From positions 186,001-250,000 of the forward strand of contig JAACMV010000005.1 in assembly GCA_010909725.1 (NCBI GenBank): a stretch of 64,000 nucleotides of DNA. Direction: 5' to 3'. A program made the translations under genes and the position numbers. Source of the stretch: Picochlorum sp. 'celeri'. Its lineage: Eukaryota; Chlorophyta; Trebouxiophyceae. Position 1 is the stretch's first letter. Every line of letters starts with the position of its first letter. Below the pieces are notes generated by a model. It did not search any database. It had not been told where the DNA came from and saw only the letters and a list, made by a program, of their open reading frames with translations. Below are positions 39,033 to 48,757 of the stretch, one piece after another.

Positions 39033-41243
39033 ATGAACTCTGTACGAGTACAAACGTGTCCAACGCAGGACGCTGCTCACCAGGGAGCACAGAACGATTG
39101 CCTCGGTGCACAGGGGGATGGAAATGGTTGTGTTGATATCGATGATGATTTAATCAAAGGGTTGTGTGAGAAACCCTACAAAAAGATTCCATTCAAGCTG
39201 CTCTACGATTCTGCTGGGTCCCAGCTGTTTGAAAAGATCACTTCGCTGAAAGAATATTACCCATATCAGGCAGAAAAAGACATTTTAAATGAATTTTCTG
39301 ATGATATTGTGGACAGCATTCCAGATGGGGCGGTTATTGTAGAATTAGGTGCAGGTGACTGTTCGAAAACGTGTTTGCTTTTGAACAGTATGATTGCTAG
39401 GCGCGGTGAGCACGCTGTGCGATATATTGCTATTGATGTGTCAAGGGAAGCTTTGAGGCAGGCGGAGGCGTGTCTACGAGACCTGTGTGATGGGCTCCCT
39501 GAGAAGAATATTCATTTGGTTGAGGCAGAGTACATGCAGGGTCTGTTTGAGGTTCAGGACTTGGTGGTTGGGGATACTCCTCTTTGTGTACTGTGGTTGG
39601 GGAGTTCTATTGGGAATTTTACGAGGGATGAGTCGATTGAATTTCTAAAAGTTGCTTTTTCAAGGTTGAATAGGAACTCGATGATACTGTTGGGGTCGGA
39701 TGTGTGGAAGAATGAAGATGTTTTGTATGCTGCGTACAACGATTCTCAAGGGGTCACCAGGGATTTCATCTGTAATGGGATGATGCATGTATTGCGATGC
39801 TGCAATCACCCGTTGAAGAGTGCGTGTGCGCAATCACTGTGGGAATACGAGCCTCGCGTGAACCGGACACTGACACAAGTGGAGATGTGGGTAAAGGCCA
39901 AGCAGAGACTTGTTCTTCCTGCTGCATGGGAGACGGAGATTTCCTGTGGTGAAAAGCTGCTCGTGGAAATCAGTCGCAAGTTTCGAGATGACGATCTTTT
40001 GTCCATTATTCATGCATCAGGGTTGGTCGTGAGCTCTTCTTGGAAGTCGTCAATGTTCCGTGTACAGCTTCTCTGCAGTCCACAGACAGCCTTGGAACAG
40101 TGCTGGAGGGATACAGATGTCCTCTTTTCGCATATTGCGGATTGGAATGCACAGCCGATTGATCTACGGCACCCATTCCTATTTTATTACGGACATCTAG
40201 CGTCATTTTCAAAGAGCAGAATGTCAAACGAAGGAGAAACAGACCTGGACATGATGTTTTCTCGAGGGATTGATCCTTGCGTTGATGCTCCAGAGGTATG
40301 CCATCCCCATCCAGAGGTTCCTGATGCGTGGCCTTCAAAAGGCAAGGTTATCGAGTATGTTGAGCATGCTCGACAGGTCATGAGACAGTACCTGGAGACA
40401 TCGCTGGACATGCATCAACTGTGTATGTGTTTGGAACATGAACGAATGCACCAGGAAACCTTGTGCTACATGCTTGCGCAGCTTAGGAAGGAGAATGCTT
40501 CTAATGGTGACCTGTGCATGCAAAACTCTAGCAGTGGATTTTATTTCAATCATGCGGTGTATCAAAATGCTCTTCAGGCGTGTGACAGGACGCAAGAGGT
40601 CGTTCATGTCCCTGCATACACTGTGAGGTTGGGTGTCGAGCGTCACCAGGACGGTGTGTTTCATTGGGATAATGAATATGGCGGGTCGACCCGCCACGTG
40701 GAAGCGTTCAATATGTGTTCTCATCCGGTCACAGTAGGTGAGTATATCGTCTATTTGCAAGATGAAAAATGCAATGGCTTGCCAGCCACATGGTCTATGA
40801 ATTCCTCCTCCCAATACAGCATCCATATGCCAGAAGCAACCTATAGAGCAGAGGACGTCATCGACCAGCCAGTGTATGTATCCCTGAAAGAAGCCATCGC
40901 ATATGCGGCCTGGAAACATGGCCGTATCATGACAGAATATGAGTATGCGTCCGCCACGGAGCAGATGGGAATCAGCAATTGTTCCACAACAACAAACTGG
41001 AGCAATCTCGAGGGCGGAGGATGGGAGTGGACTAGCAGCAAGTTTACTCCATTCCCTGGCTTCCAACCCGATCCTGGATACCCAGAGTATTCCACAGACT
41101 TTTTCGACGGAATCCATTACACCCTCAAAGGAAGCTCCCCTTACACCCATACATCCATGGTCAGAAGGTCATTTCGCAATTTTTATCAAGCAAACTACAA
41201 ATATGTGTTTGCCAAGTTTAGGGTGGTTTTCGACTCTGACTGA
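39033..41243 (+). CDS. EGT1: ergothioneine synthase, EgtD-EgtB fusion (Egt1 type)
   Basis: A 736-residue intronless fusion. Residues about 40-355 are a SAM-dependent histidine trimethyltransferase (EgtD) with YDSAGSQLFEKI and the SAM motif VELGAGDCSKT. Residues about 370 to the end are the sulfoxide synthase EgtB. Its iron site is a DinB-like helix pair (FYYGHLASF and EHERMHQETL, His-xxx-His-xE), and the FGE-sulfatase part has VTVGEYIVYL, GGGWEWTSS and the terminal YKYVFAKFR. The order methyltransferase then synthase matches fungal Egt1, not OvoA. Product: hercynylcysteine sulfoxide on the way to the antioxidant ergothioneine. The PLP lyase for the last step is not in this window. Confidence 0.92.
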   Translation: MNSVRVQTCPTQDAAHQGAQNDCLGAQGDGNGCVDIDDDLIKGLCEKPYKKIPFKLLYDSAGSQLFEKITSLKEYYPYQAEKDILNEFSDDIVDSIPDGAVIVELGAGDCSKTCLLLNSMIARRGEHAVRYIAIDVSREALRQAEACLRDLCDGLPEKNIHLVEAEYMQGLFEVQDLVVGDTPLCVLWLGSSIGNFTRDESIEFLKVAFSRLNRNSMILLGSDVWKNEDVLYAAYNDSQGVTRDFICNGMMHVLRCCNHPLKSACAQSLWEYEPRVNRTLTQVEMWVKAKQRLVLPAAWETEISCGEKLLVEISRKFRDDDLLSIIHASGLVVSSSWKSSMFRVQLLCSPQTALEQCWRDTDVLFSHIADWNAQPIDLRHPFLFYYGHLASFSKSRMSNEGETDLDMMFSRGIDPCVDAPEVCHPHPEVPDAWPSKGKVIEYVEHARQVMRQYLETSLDMHQLCMCLEHERMHQETLCYMLAQLRKENASNGDLCMQNSSSGFYFNHAVYQNALQACDRTQEVVHVPAYTVRLGVERHQDGVFHWDNEYGGSTRHVEAFNMCSHPVTVGEYIVYLQDEKCNGLPATWSMNSSSQYSIHMPEATYRAEDVIDQPVYVSLKEAIAYAAWKHGRIMTEYEYASATEQMGISNCSTTTNWSNLEGGGWEWTSSKFTPFPGFQPDPGYPEYSTDFFDGIHYTLKGSSPYTHTSMVRRSFRNFYQANYKYVFAKFRVVFDSD

Positions 41244-41352
41244 TATTGTTTTTCACTCTTTCATTCAGCATTGTGTTGATTTTTTGATTAGTTCATCGTC
41301 ATGCATTGATTCTTTTTCTTTGGAGTTTTGAAGAGCAAAAGAAACCATCAGT

Positions 41353-41453
41353 TGCACCTAGGCGGGCTCGAACCGCCGACTTCCGGCTACCTTGGAAGGA
41401 GAGTATCCTTACCGCCATAAGACCGACACTCTAACCAACTGAGTTATAGGTGC
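41353..41453 (-). tRNA. tRNA-Ile (anticodon UAU) with intron
   Basis: Acceptor stem GCACCTA pairs with TAGGTGC, followed by discriminator A. The D-arm is ACTC/GAGT, and the T-arm is GGCGG/CCGCC around TTCGAGC. The anticodon stem TCGGT pairs with GCCGG (two wobble pairs) and the loop carries TAT. A 27-nt intron sits after position 37, the canonical place. It decodes AUA; this tRNA commonly has an intron in eukaryotes. Confidence 0.93.
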
Positions 41454-41818
41454 GTGATTGGCCGTCTCCTATCCAGCAGGATGGTAGAGCGGGAATCAGC
41501 CGCCAGTCTAACGAATGGTGGCCGCAATATGGGGTGCCCACAACGAATTTCCTGGCTTCCAAAAAAATGTGGCAGGTCCCTCGCGACCCATAAATCTCCC
41601 CGTCTCCGACGCCATTGTTGCCGGACACCGTCTGAAAAAAGATCATGATCACTGGTCTTGCTATCCAAGGACTGGTCTCAGACAATCGTCTCGCCTTGAG
41701 GCTGAAAATCCCTGGTCAGCAATCTAGCGAGGCCGCGCTGACTTGAATGTTGCGCGCCGAAGCGGATATCCTGGTTTCTGTCTCTCCCTCCCCCTCTGCT
41801 ACACTATAATAAATAAAA
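41454..41818. other. intergenic region
   Basis: About 365 bp between the tRNA and the RP2-like gene. Several frames are open on both strands but none has coding features; I see no RNA gene. Confidence 0.3.
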
Positions 41819-42677
41819 ATGGAGGAAGAAGCTCTAGCTAATCTGACATCTCCTCTATCGGATGCGAATCCGATCAAATACGCTGGCAACGCTGGGGAGA
41901 CGTTGATCAAGCTCCCAGGTTCAATCGACGGGTGCGTTGCATCTGGAGGATGAGGATTTGACCTTTGTACTAACTTTTGTATATCTGTAATACAGAGAGG
42001 GAGTGACACTGAAGAACCTGACGGATTGCACGGTGTATCTTTTGGACTATGCTTCTGAAGTTGAAGTGTTCCACTGTGTCAACTGTCAAATCTTCATTGG
42101 GCCTGTGGATGGGCCAGCACTCTTTCAAGATTGTTCAAACTGTCATGTTGCGGTAGCATCGCAGCAGTTTCAGGCGAAAGAATGCAGCAACTGCTCGTTT
42201 GGACTGTATTGTGCAACGGGGCCAACCTTGTCCCAGTGCACAGGGATTCGCATTTCCTCCTGGTCTGGTTCGTATCATGGGCTTGACCGTCATTTTGCCT
42301 GTGCTCATTTAGATCCGAGCAAGAATCAGTTTGATAAGGTGTATGACGCTAGTCAGGTGGAGGGAGAGAATTATGTAGTTTCAATGGAGCCAGGTGAGCC
42401 TTGGGTTGTGGATATTCCAGGACTGGAAGAGCAACAGCCAATGGCCATGCCTGAGCCTGAAGAAGAAGAGCGAGAAGAAACGAAACCTGTACAAAATGAC
42501 TGGATCAAGGCAAAGCACCACGGCCGCAATGATGATGATGACAATGATGACACGGTATTTAGTAAGGAACAGTGGCGGAAAACAGTAGATTTTATTGATT
42601 TTGGTTCGACCAGTGGTCGGAAAAGCGACCTTCAGAGATTTAAATCTGTTTTATTATCACTTTGCAATAATGAGTAA
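41819..42677 (+). CDS. TBCC-domain protein, RP2-like
   Basis: Exons 41819-41931 and 41996-42677 (64-nt intron with a perfect TACTAAC branch site) give 264 residues. A TBCC/C-CAP beta-helix starts at GETLIKLPGSIDG. It carries repeated Asn-Cys units (DCTVYLLDYAS, NCQIFIGPVDGPALFQDCSNC, VAVASQQFQAKEC), a pattern close to retinitis pigmentosa 2 protein. RP2 is a GAP for ARL3 and works in ciliary traffic. The C-terminal part is acidic and divergent, with no nucleoside diphosphate kinase-like domain. A ciliary role, and hence a flagellate stage, is only suggested. Confidence 0.8.
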
Positions 42678-44039
42678 TTAATAGTTAAACACTGCAGAGG
42701 GCTTTTTGGCTCCTCCCTCCTCAACATCTGCCCAGACGTGGAATGATGGGTCGATAAACCTCTTACCAGGCTTCTCCAAGGCATCTAATGCTGCCTTTTG
42801 GTCCCACGTAAGCCTCCATGTGAATAAATCCACAAAGTTGTCCCTCAAATGCTTTTCACTGCTGGCCTTTGGAATGACTGCCACACCACGCTGGACATTC
42901 CATTTCAGGAGAACATGGGCATTGCTCTTGCCAGTTTCCTGTGCAATCTTTGTCACTGTAGGGTGATTGAGGAGATCTTCGCCACCTACACCAAGGGGGG
43001 AGTATGCGACAGAGTGCACGCCTTTTCTGCAAGAGACACCAACGAGTTTTCTTTGTGGCAGCATGGGGTGAAGCTCAATTTGGTTGACCACAGGTTTTTC
43101 AGTGCACCAAGACAGAATATCCTCGATCTGGGCCAAGCTAAAATTAGATACACCCAAAAATCTCACTTTACCCTCTCCCACCAATCGTTCCATTGCTTGA
43201 TATGTATCCTTGATGGTTACTGTTGTGTCTGGTTCCTCTGTGCCTGGCAACCAAGCCTCTGGCCAATGAATCAGCAACAGATCCAGATATCCACAACCTA
43301 AATCTTTTAGTGTAGCATCTACGGACTTGACCACATCCTCTGGTCTATGAGAATCATTCCAAACCTTGGACGTGATCCACAGTGACCTTCTCGCCTCCTC
43401 ACCAGCAGCCAAAAAGTCCTTCAGTCCTTCACCGACAACATCCTCATTGCCATAAATACGAGCACAATCAATGTGTCTGTATCCAATCTCGAGTGCCTGT
43501 GTCACCACAGAGGCATCCTGAATCCTGAATGTTCCAAGCCCCAGAAGAGGCATTCGTGCACCTCCCCTCAACATGACATCTTCTGGCTCTGACACCACGC
43601 AAGACGATGTTACCACAGCCTCATGGTTATCTTGAGCCTGTATCAATAGTATATATATTCAAGTCGATCACATGAATTCATCGCTAAACAGTAATCATCG
43701 TACATGTCGTGGAGCAATACCCTGCCCTCGAGGTGCTGGTCCTTGCCACGTCCCCACATTTCCTTGACGAGGTGCCTCACTCTCGGCGTGTGCCCCTGCA
43801 AGTCATACCCACATCGATCATCAAAAGAACATAGACATGTACTCTGTACCAATGCACGTACGTTGCGATGCCTTGTAGTACGAATCACTCCCATGTGGAT
43901 TCTGTGGGTGGTGCATCAAATACGAAAACGCCTGACCCGCCCATTTCACTGGTTGACTTCCTGAAGTATTACATTATTATTGTTGAGCATATACACGTGA
44001 CGATCGATCGCACATTGTCAACCTACCATCCGAGGCCAT
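42678..44039 (-). CDS. aldo-keto reductase
   Basis: Exons 44027-44039 (13 nt), 43721-43795 and 42678-43630 (introns 231 and 90 nt) give 346 residues. The AKR catalytic tetrad is visible: Asp and Tyr in DCARIYGNE, Lys in SKVWND, His in LIHWPEAW. NADPH-site blocks are GVSNFS, NQIELHP, and VIPKASSEKHLRDNF. The first about 45 residues are polar and probably flexible. The substrate is unknown; it may reduce aldehydes. The third exon acceptor is AAG, chosen because it is the only one that keeps frame with the preceding exon. Its stop codon directly abuts that of the RP2-like gene. Confidence 0.85.
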
Positions 44040-44197
44040 GGTGTGGTCTTCCTTCTCCCAGGTCTGTCACTTGTCTACAAGTACTACTACTCTATACTCG
44101 GATGACGCCGATGTATATATATTAATTTTACAAATATAAATACTACACTCTCGTATGAATGGCGGATTGCATGGGAATAGCCATGCTTTCACATCAA

Positions 44198-45283
44198 TCA
44201 GTACCCCACATCAACATGAGCTTGCACCCCAGGAGGGAGAGGTTTATTGGACAATATCAGGCTTCTATTTCTCAGTATTTGCTCCACTCCATTTGGAATA
44301 TCAGTCACACTGCTCATATGAGGAAACACGCGTATCTTTGGGTGCTTCCAGAACGGACATGTGGGTGGCAGTGGTTCTTTGACAAAGACATCCAACACTG
44401 CTGCCTCTAGTTGCCCACGCTCGAGTGCATCAAGCAGGTCATCTGCCACCAAGTGAGCACCTCTCGCAAGATTCATCACTGCACCTCCACGGGGCATCGC
44501 ATCAAACAGCCTCGAGTTTAATATTCCCTTGGTCTGGGGAGTCAGAGGCAGTAAATTTATGACGATATCACTGTTGCTTGCAAAATCAAGAAATTGCTCA
44601 TCACCATGATACAACTGCACCTTCTCACCAAATGCACGACTATCTTTTGGTGTCCGAGTCCATCCACGCACAGGGTACCCCAGCATACTCAGCGTCTTTG
44701 CCACATGATTCCCCATAACGCCCAGACCCATGACACCTACCCGAACATCCTTATTATCTATATTCTTATAATTCTCGACTGATTTGTCCCATCGACAATC
44801 CATCTGAGCTTCATAGTATGCATCGCATTTTCGCTGTATATTTGTCACTGCCCATACACAAAACGTACTCATTCGCTCAGCCATCAATGGGTCCACGATC
44901 CTCATCAGAGGCACATTCTTCGCGACGATGGTAGGATCTTCCATCATAAAGTCTACCCCTGCACCAAGACTTTGCACAGCTTTGAGATTCTTACAGGGTT
45001 CGAGCACCCCTTGAGGAGGATTGAACACAATAGCCACTTCCACCTTTGAGACATCCTCTCCAGGAAGCCTCACAGTCAAACCAGCCTCCTCCAACCTTTC
45101 TTTCCAAATAGATTGGGACCCAAAGCTAGAAGATATCAATACTTCACTCTCGGGTCTATCCACAGCCTGAGACATCAGTCGAGTAGTGGTCTTCTCAGAC
45201 ACTCCCTGTTTTGCTCCTACTGCAGCAGAACCAAATCCCACCCGAAACACAGTCTTCTTCACCAATGATCCCAATCTATGCAT
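44198..45283 (-). CDS. D-2-hydroxyacid dehydrogenase, GhrA-like
   Basis: A 361-residue intronless protein from the ATG at 45283 (a GTG in frame at 45304 was not used). The first about 45 residues are basic and Ser-rich, like an organelle transit peptide. NAD-binding motif GVMGLGVMGNHVAKTL lies in the middle. Catalytic residues are Arg in NLARGAHLV, Glu in LDVFVKEPLP and His in FPHMSS. The sequence is of the glyoxylate/hydroxypyruvate reductase A branch; in an alga it may act in photorespiratory or glyoxylate reduction (inference). It lies on the same strand as the aldo-keto reductase, 158 bp upstream of it. Confidence 0.85.
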   Translation of the reverse strand: MHRLGSLVKKTVFRVGFGSAAVGAKQGVSEKTTTRLMSQAVDRPESEVLISSSFGSQSIWKERLEEAGLTVRLPGEDVSKVEVAIVFNPPQGVLEPCKNLKAVQSLGAGVDFMMEDPTIVAKNVPLMRIVDPLMAERMSTFCVWAVTNIQRKCDAYYEAQMDCRWDKSVENYKNIDNKDVRVGVMGLGVMGNHVAKTLSMLGYPVRGWTRTPKDSRAFGEKVQLYHGDEQFLDFASNSDIVINLLPLTPQTKGILNSRLFDAMPRGGAVMNLARGAHLVADDLLDALERGQLEAAVLDVFVKEPLPPTCPFWKHPKIRVFPHMSSVTDIPNGVEQILRNRSLILSNKPLPPGVQAHVDVGY

Positions 45284-45450
45284 ACTCAATATACTATATG
45301 TCACAGAGATGGGGCAATGTATCGCAGGAATTCAAAGAAGGTAGCCGACAACTGTGGCGCGTGTCGAGCGCACGTCAATATCACCACGTCTACAATGAAC
45401 GAACAAAACCGTCTTACGAATACAGAAATAATAAAATTCAATAATAATAT

Positions 45451-46563
45451 CTACTTTCGAGCATGTACAGTTGTGGAAAAGAGCGGATCATCAGAGTCAA
45501 TACCAAAATATTCAATGACCATGTCATTCCCACGAATCTCGACGGATACAAACCCATTCTTATCGTACTGGAATGGGGAATCCTTCTGCGAGAAGAACCC
45601 TGTGCCGATTTGACTTCCAGCACCACTAATGATTTGATGATAGCCCACCTTGCTCTTCTGAATGTGCTGCAAATTATGATCATGGCCACAAAAGTATGCA
45701 TCCACATGATACCTATCGATGAGGGGTTCCACTGCAGCGACCATTTCTTCAAATTGTCTCGTCTTTATATGGTTCGAATGGATTGGGTGATGGCCAACCA
45801 ACAACTTCCACGTTGCCTTGGAGCGAGACAGTTGTCCTTCCAGCTCTTCCAGCTGAGATTGCCAGTCTTGATCCAGAACACCGCCTCTATTCGTCGCCCA
45901 CGGCACATTATTATACTTACTGGTAAGGATTGGGGTAGTATCAATAAAGAATATGTCAACAAACTGTGATGGGTCTTCTAATGCAAACGATCTGGAACAG
46001 TGCCACCGTGAATCTCTCTCCTTCAGCCTCACATCCATCTGATGCAGTGGTGAATAGAAGCATTCTTTCTTCTTATTCTTAGGACAATCCGATGGTCCTT
46101 TCTCTGGCTCGTCCACCTCCCCATAATCATGGTTTCCAAGAACTGCATACCAAGGCACTTGGAGCTCTTTGTGATGATACACCTCACGAAACGACGCATC
46201 GAAATCCTCATCATCTGGTGATGTTAGGCCAGACTCATAGAAATTATCCCCAGTGGATACGATGAAATCTGGCCCAACCAGAGCAGCCTTCCTGGCCATG
46301 GCATCTGCAACCAAGCTTTGGTTGAACTCTCCCCGTCGTCCCCAGTCCCCCAGAACCAAGAATGCCATCCTATCGTCTGTATTATTTGATACTAAAGAAG
46401 GAAGTGACACAACCATCTCAAACAGGCCAAGGACGAGGAGGAGCGAGCCAACGCCAACGAACAAGAGGGTATGCTGACGTTTCAACCGCCGAGCAAGTCC
46501 TTGATCAACCGCCGACTCTAGAGGTTGCTCCTGAAACTCTGCTTGCTGCGTTGTGGCATTCAT
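45451..46563 (-). CDS. purple acid phosphatase-like metallophosphoesterase
   Basis: A 370-residue intronless paralogue of the phosphatase at 27739-28925. It has a polar N-terminus ending in RRLKRQ, then a hydrophobic anchor (TLLFVGVGSLLLVLGLFEMVV) and a full metal set: LGDWG, GDNFYESGL, GNHDYG, VGHHPIHSN and GHDHNLQH. Length and arrangement match the other copy, but this one lacks an intron. It likely acts in the secretory lumen or at the cell surface. Confidence 0.87.
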   Translation of the reverse strand: MNATTQQAEFQEQPLESAVDQGLARRLKRQHTLLFVGVGSLLLVLGLFEMVVSLPSLVSNNTDDRMAFLVLGDWGRRGEFNQSLVADAMARKAALVGPDFIVSTGDNFYESGLTSPDDEDFDASFREVYHHKELQVPWYAVLGNHDYGEVDEPEKGPSDCPKNKKKECFYSPLHQMDVRLKERDSRWHCSRSFALEDPSQFVDIFFIDTTPILTSKYNNVPWATNRGGVLDQDWQSQLEELEGQLSRSKATWKLLVGHHPIHSNHIKTRQFEEMVAAVEPLIDRYHVDAYFCGHDHNLQHIQKSKVGYHQIISGAGSQIGTGFFSQKDSPFQYDKNGFVSVEIRGNDMVIEYFGIDSDDPLFSTTVHARK

Positions 46564-46990
46564 GGCGTCTTGGTATCAATTGCCGTACACGTCGCAGAAG
46601 GGCAAAAAGAATATTCGCTTGCGAGTCAGCGGGACCTCATACGTGCTCTGACCCAATCTATCTATCGAGAATTACTTAATTAATACAACATGAAATGAAA
46701 TATACTTCATAGGTGTTACCAGAGGTATCAGATCAACAATGCTGCATGGTGAATACAGCAACAATATTGTTGCGAAGTAATTCGGGAATATGCCGTTATC
46801 AAACAGTTTCCCTTGATTCGCAGCCTTCTTGAACTAGATATACTTCATAAGAGAATATAATATGTTTGGTTCAGAAAAACCAAGAAGAAGAAGAAGACGA
46901 TCCAGAACAAGCACAGCGTCAACTCGGCAAACACTGTGTGTTTGAAAAATGAAAACACAACTCTTGTCTACATCTGATTCATAGAATGCA
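46564..46990. other. intergenic region, divergent promoter
   Basis: About 430 bp between the phosphatase and dolichol kinase starts. AT-rich; an inverted AACAATATTGTT occurs near 46760-46775. No gene is supported. Confidence 0.3.
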
Positions 46991-48671
46991 ATGGCAGTCG
47001 CAAAAGTGAAAAAAGACGATGACAGTAGCAGCAATGCTGTGTTGATACCGCTGGATGCTCGGTATTTGGAACATGCGGTGTGTCTCGGAACGACACTTCT
47101 CATTGGTAGTTGTTGCAGAGGGCAGATTTCTGAGGAAGAGAGGTATAGTTACCTAGAGATTTTGTTAATTAATTTATTTGCGGTTCTTGTTGAAGAGCGG
47201 ATAGCAGATGCGAGTCCAGTCTACGGTCAACGCCATGCCATGTCCAGTGGTCTGGCCATTGGATCCTTGCTATTACCTTGGGTGCTGTATACGCAAGGAG
47301 GGTGTCATACGATGGCTTTGAGCTCTTTTGGTGTGTTGTTGTTCTTAGGAATGATGCTGCCTTGGGTATCTGGGAGAGAGAAGCAGCAGTGGATTCCTGA
47401 TGAGTTGATATTTCTCTGTGGGCTGGTTTTATACGTGTATCTCTTGTTCTTCTACTCGGACTCGCGCGTGTATGACGCGATTGTATCGCTGCTATGTATT
47501 GCATGTTTTCATGGAATCATGCAATATGCTCCGTTTACATTTACATTGGGAGAAGGGGTGGCACTGAGCTCTGGCAGTGTGCATGTGGTGCTGGAAATGT
47601 GGCGCATCCTGCTGGGTGATCGAGTGGCATACACGAGCCCTATTGCATTGTGCATCGTGTCTGTTGTGGGTATGAGTTTGGTACTGTTTCTTTCTTCTGT
47701 GCTGGTGCATCAGTTGGTACAGCGGCGCAGAGGTATTTCATGGGCTGTGCATGGTGCAGCATGCATTGCTGTTGGCATTGTTGTGTACCATTACTACCAT
47801 GAGGGTGTGGCATGGTTTATACAACATATTATATATGACATGAATAGAAGGAAGATTATCATATTTTGGATCGCCACGTTATCCGTGAGTCTTCCATTCA
47901 TGATGATGTTGGGTAGACAGGACATGCCTATTGTCCTACCACACACCATGGGTACGTTTTGTTTTTCTCTCATCATCTCCTTACGCTGATATATATCAGA
48001 GATCTATCATAATGCTTTGATTTGATACGCTGTCTCATCAATATGACTCGTACATGTGTTCAGTTCGGAAAGGATTCCATGCACTTGCCCTGATTCTCTT
48101 CATTCCCTCCTTGGTGCTTGACTCTGGTTTACTGGGCATGGCCCTCTCCATCGCGCTTGCTGCCTTTATGGCATTAGAGATTATCCGCATCAGTCATGTG
48201 CCATACGTGAGCCGATACGTGCATTCATGCATGAGTGCCTTTGTGGACTCCCGCGATGGTGGTGTGTTTTATGTCACACACATGACATTACTACTGGGCC
48301 TTGCTCTTCCCATCTGGATATCCCAGCCATGGGATGATCCATATGCTCGCTTTGCGAGTCTTGCAGGGATCATGGCCACTGGTGTCGGGGATGCCATGGC
48401 ATCAATTGTGGGTACCTTGTATGGAAAGACAAAGATTGCCTACAATTGCAACAAGACCCTAGAAGGCAGCCTTGCTGGTATCGTTTCCATCATCTTCAGT
48501 TGGATAGTGGCATACATGTTCATCTTACCACCAGGCACCCCCCATGGACCCATGGATGTAGCTTGGTTGATGTTTGCAACCATTGCATCCAGTTTTCTGG
48601 AATCCATTACAGACCAATTCGACAATCTGTTTGTATCTTTACATTACTACGCGCTTCTAAAATGTATTTAA
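46991..48671 (+). CDS. dolichol kinase (SEC59 type)
   Basis: Exons 46991-47951 and 48064-48671 (112-nt intron) give 522 residues, a polytopic membrane protein with about a dozen hydrophobic helices. The C-terminal catalytic part has RKGFHALA at the exon junction, GVGDAMASIVGTLYGKTK, NKTLEGSLAG and a final ESITDQFDNL, the CTP-binding and dolichol kinase signatures. It makes dolichyl phosphate for N-glycosylation, the same pathway served by the glucosidase II subunit elsewhere in the window. Confidence 0.9.
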
Positions 48672-48757
48672 TATAAAGATAATTGTGTACGATGGTGATG
48701 ATTCGATAACGAGCTTGGTGTTGTTCTTGGGAATGAGAATCCTGGAAGAGAATACTA

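Noticed and set aside
46834..47103. 89-codon minus-strand frame at the dolichol kinase start
   Set aside because: Antisense shadow of the dolichol kinase first exon and its leader.
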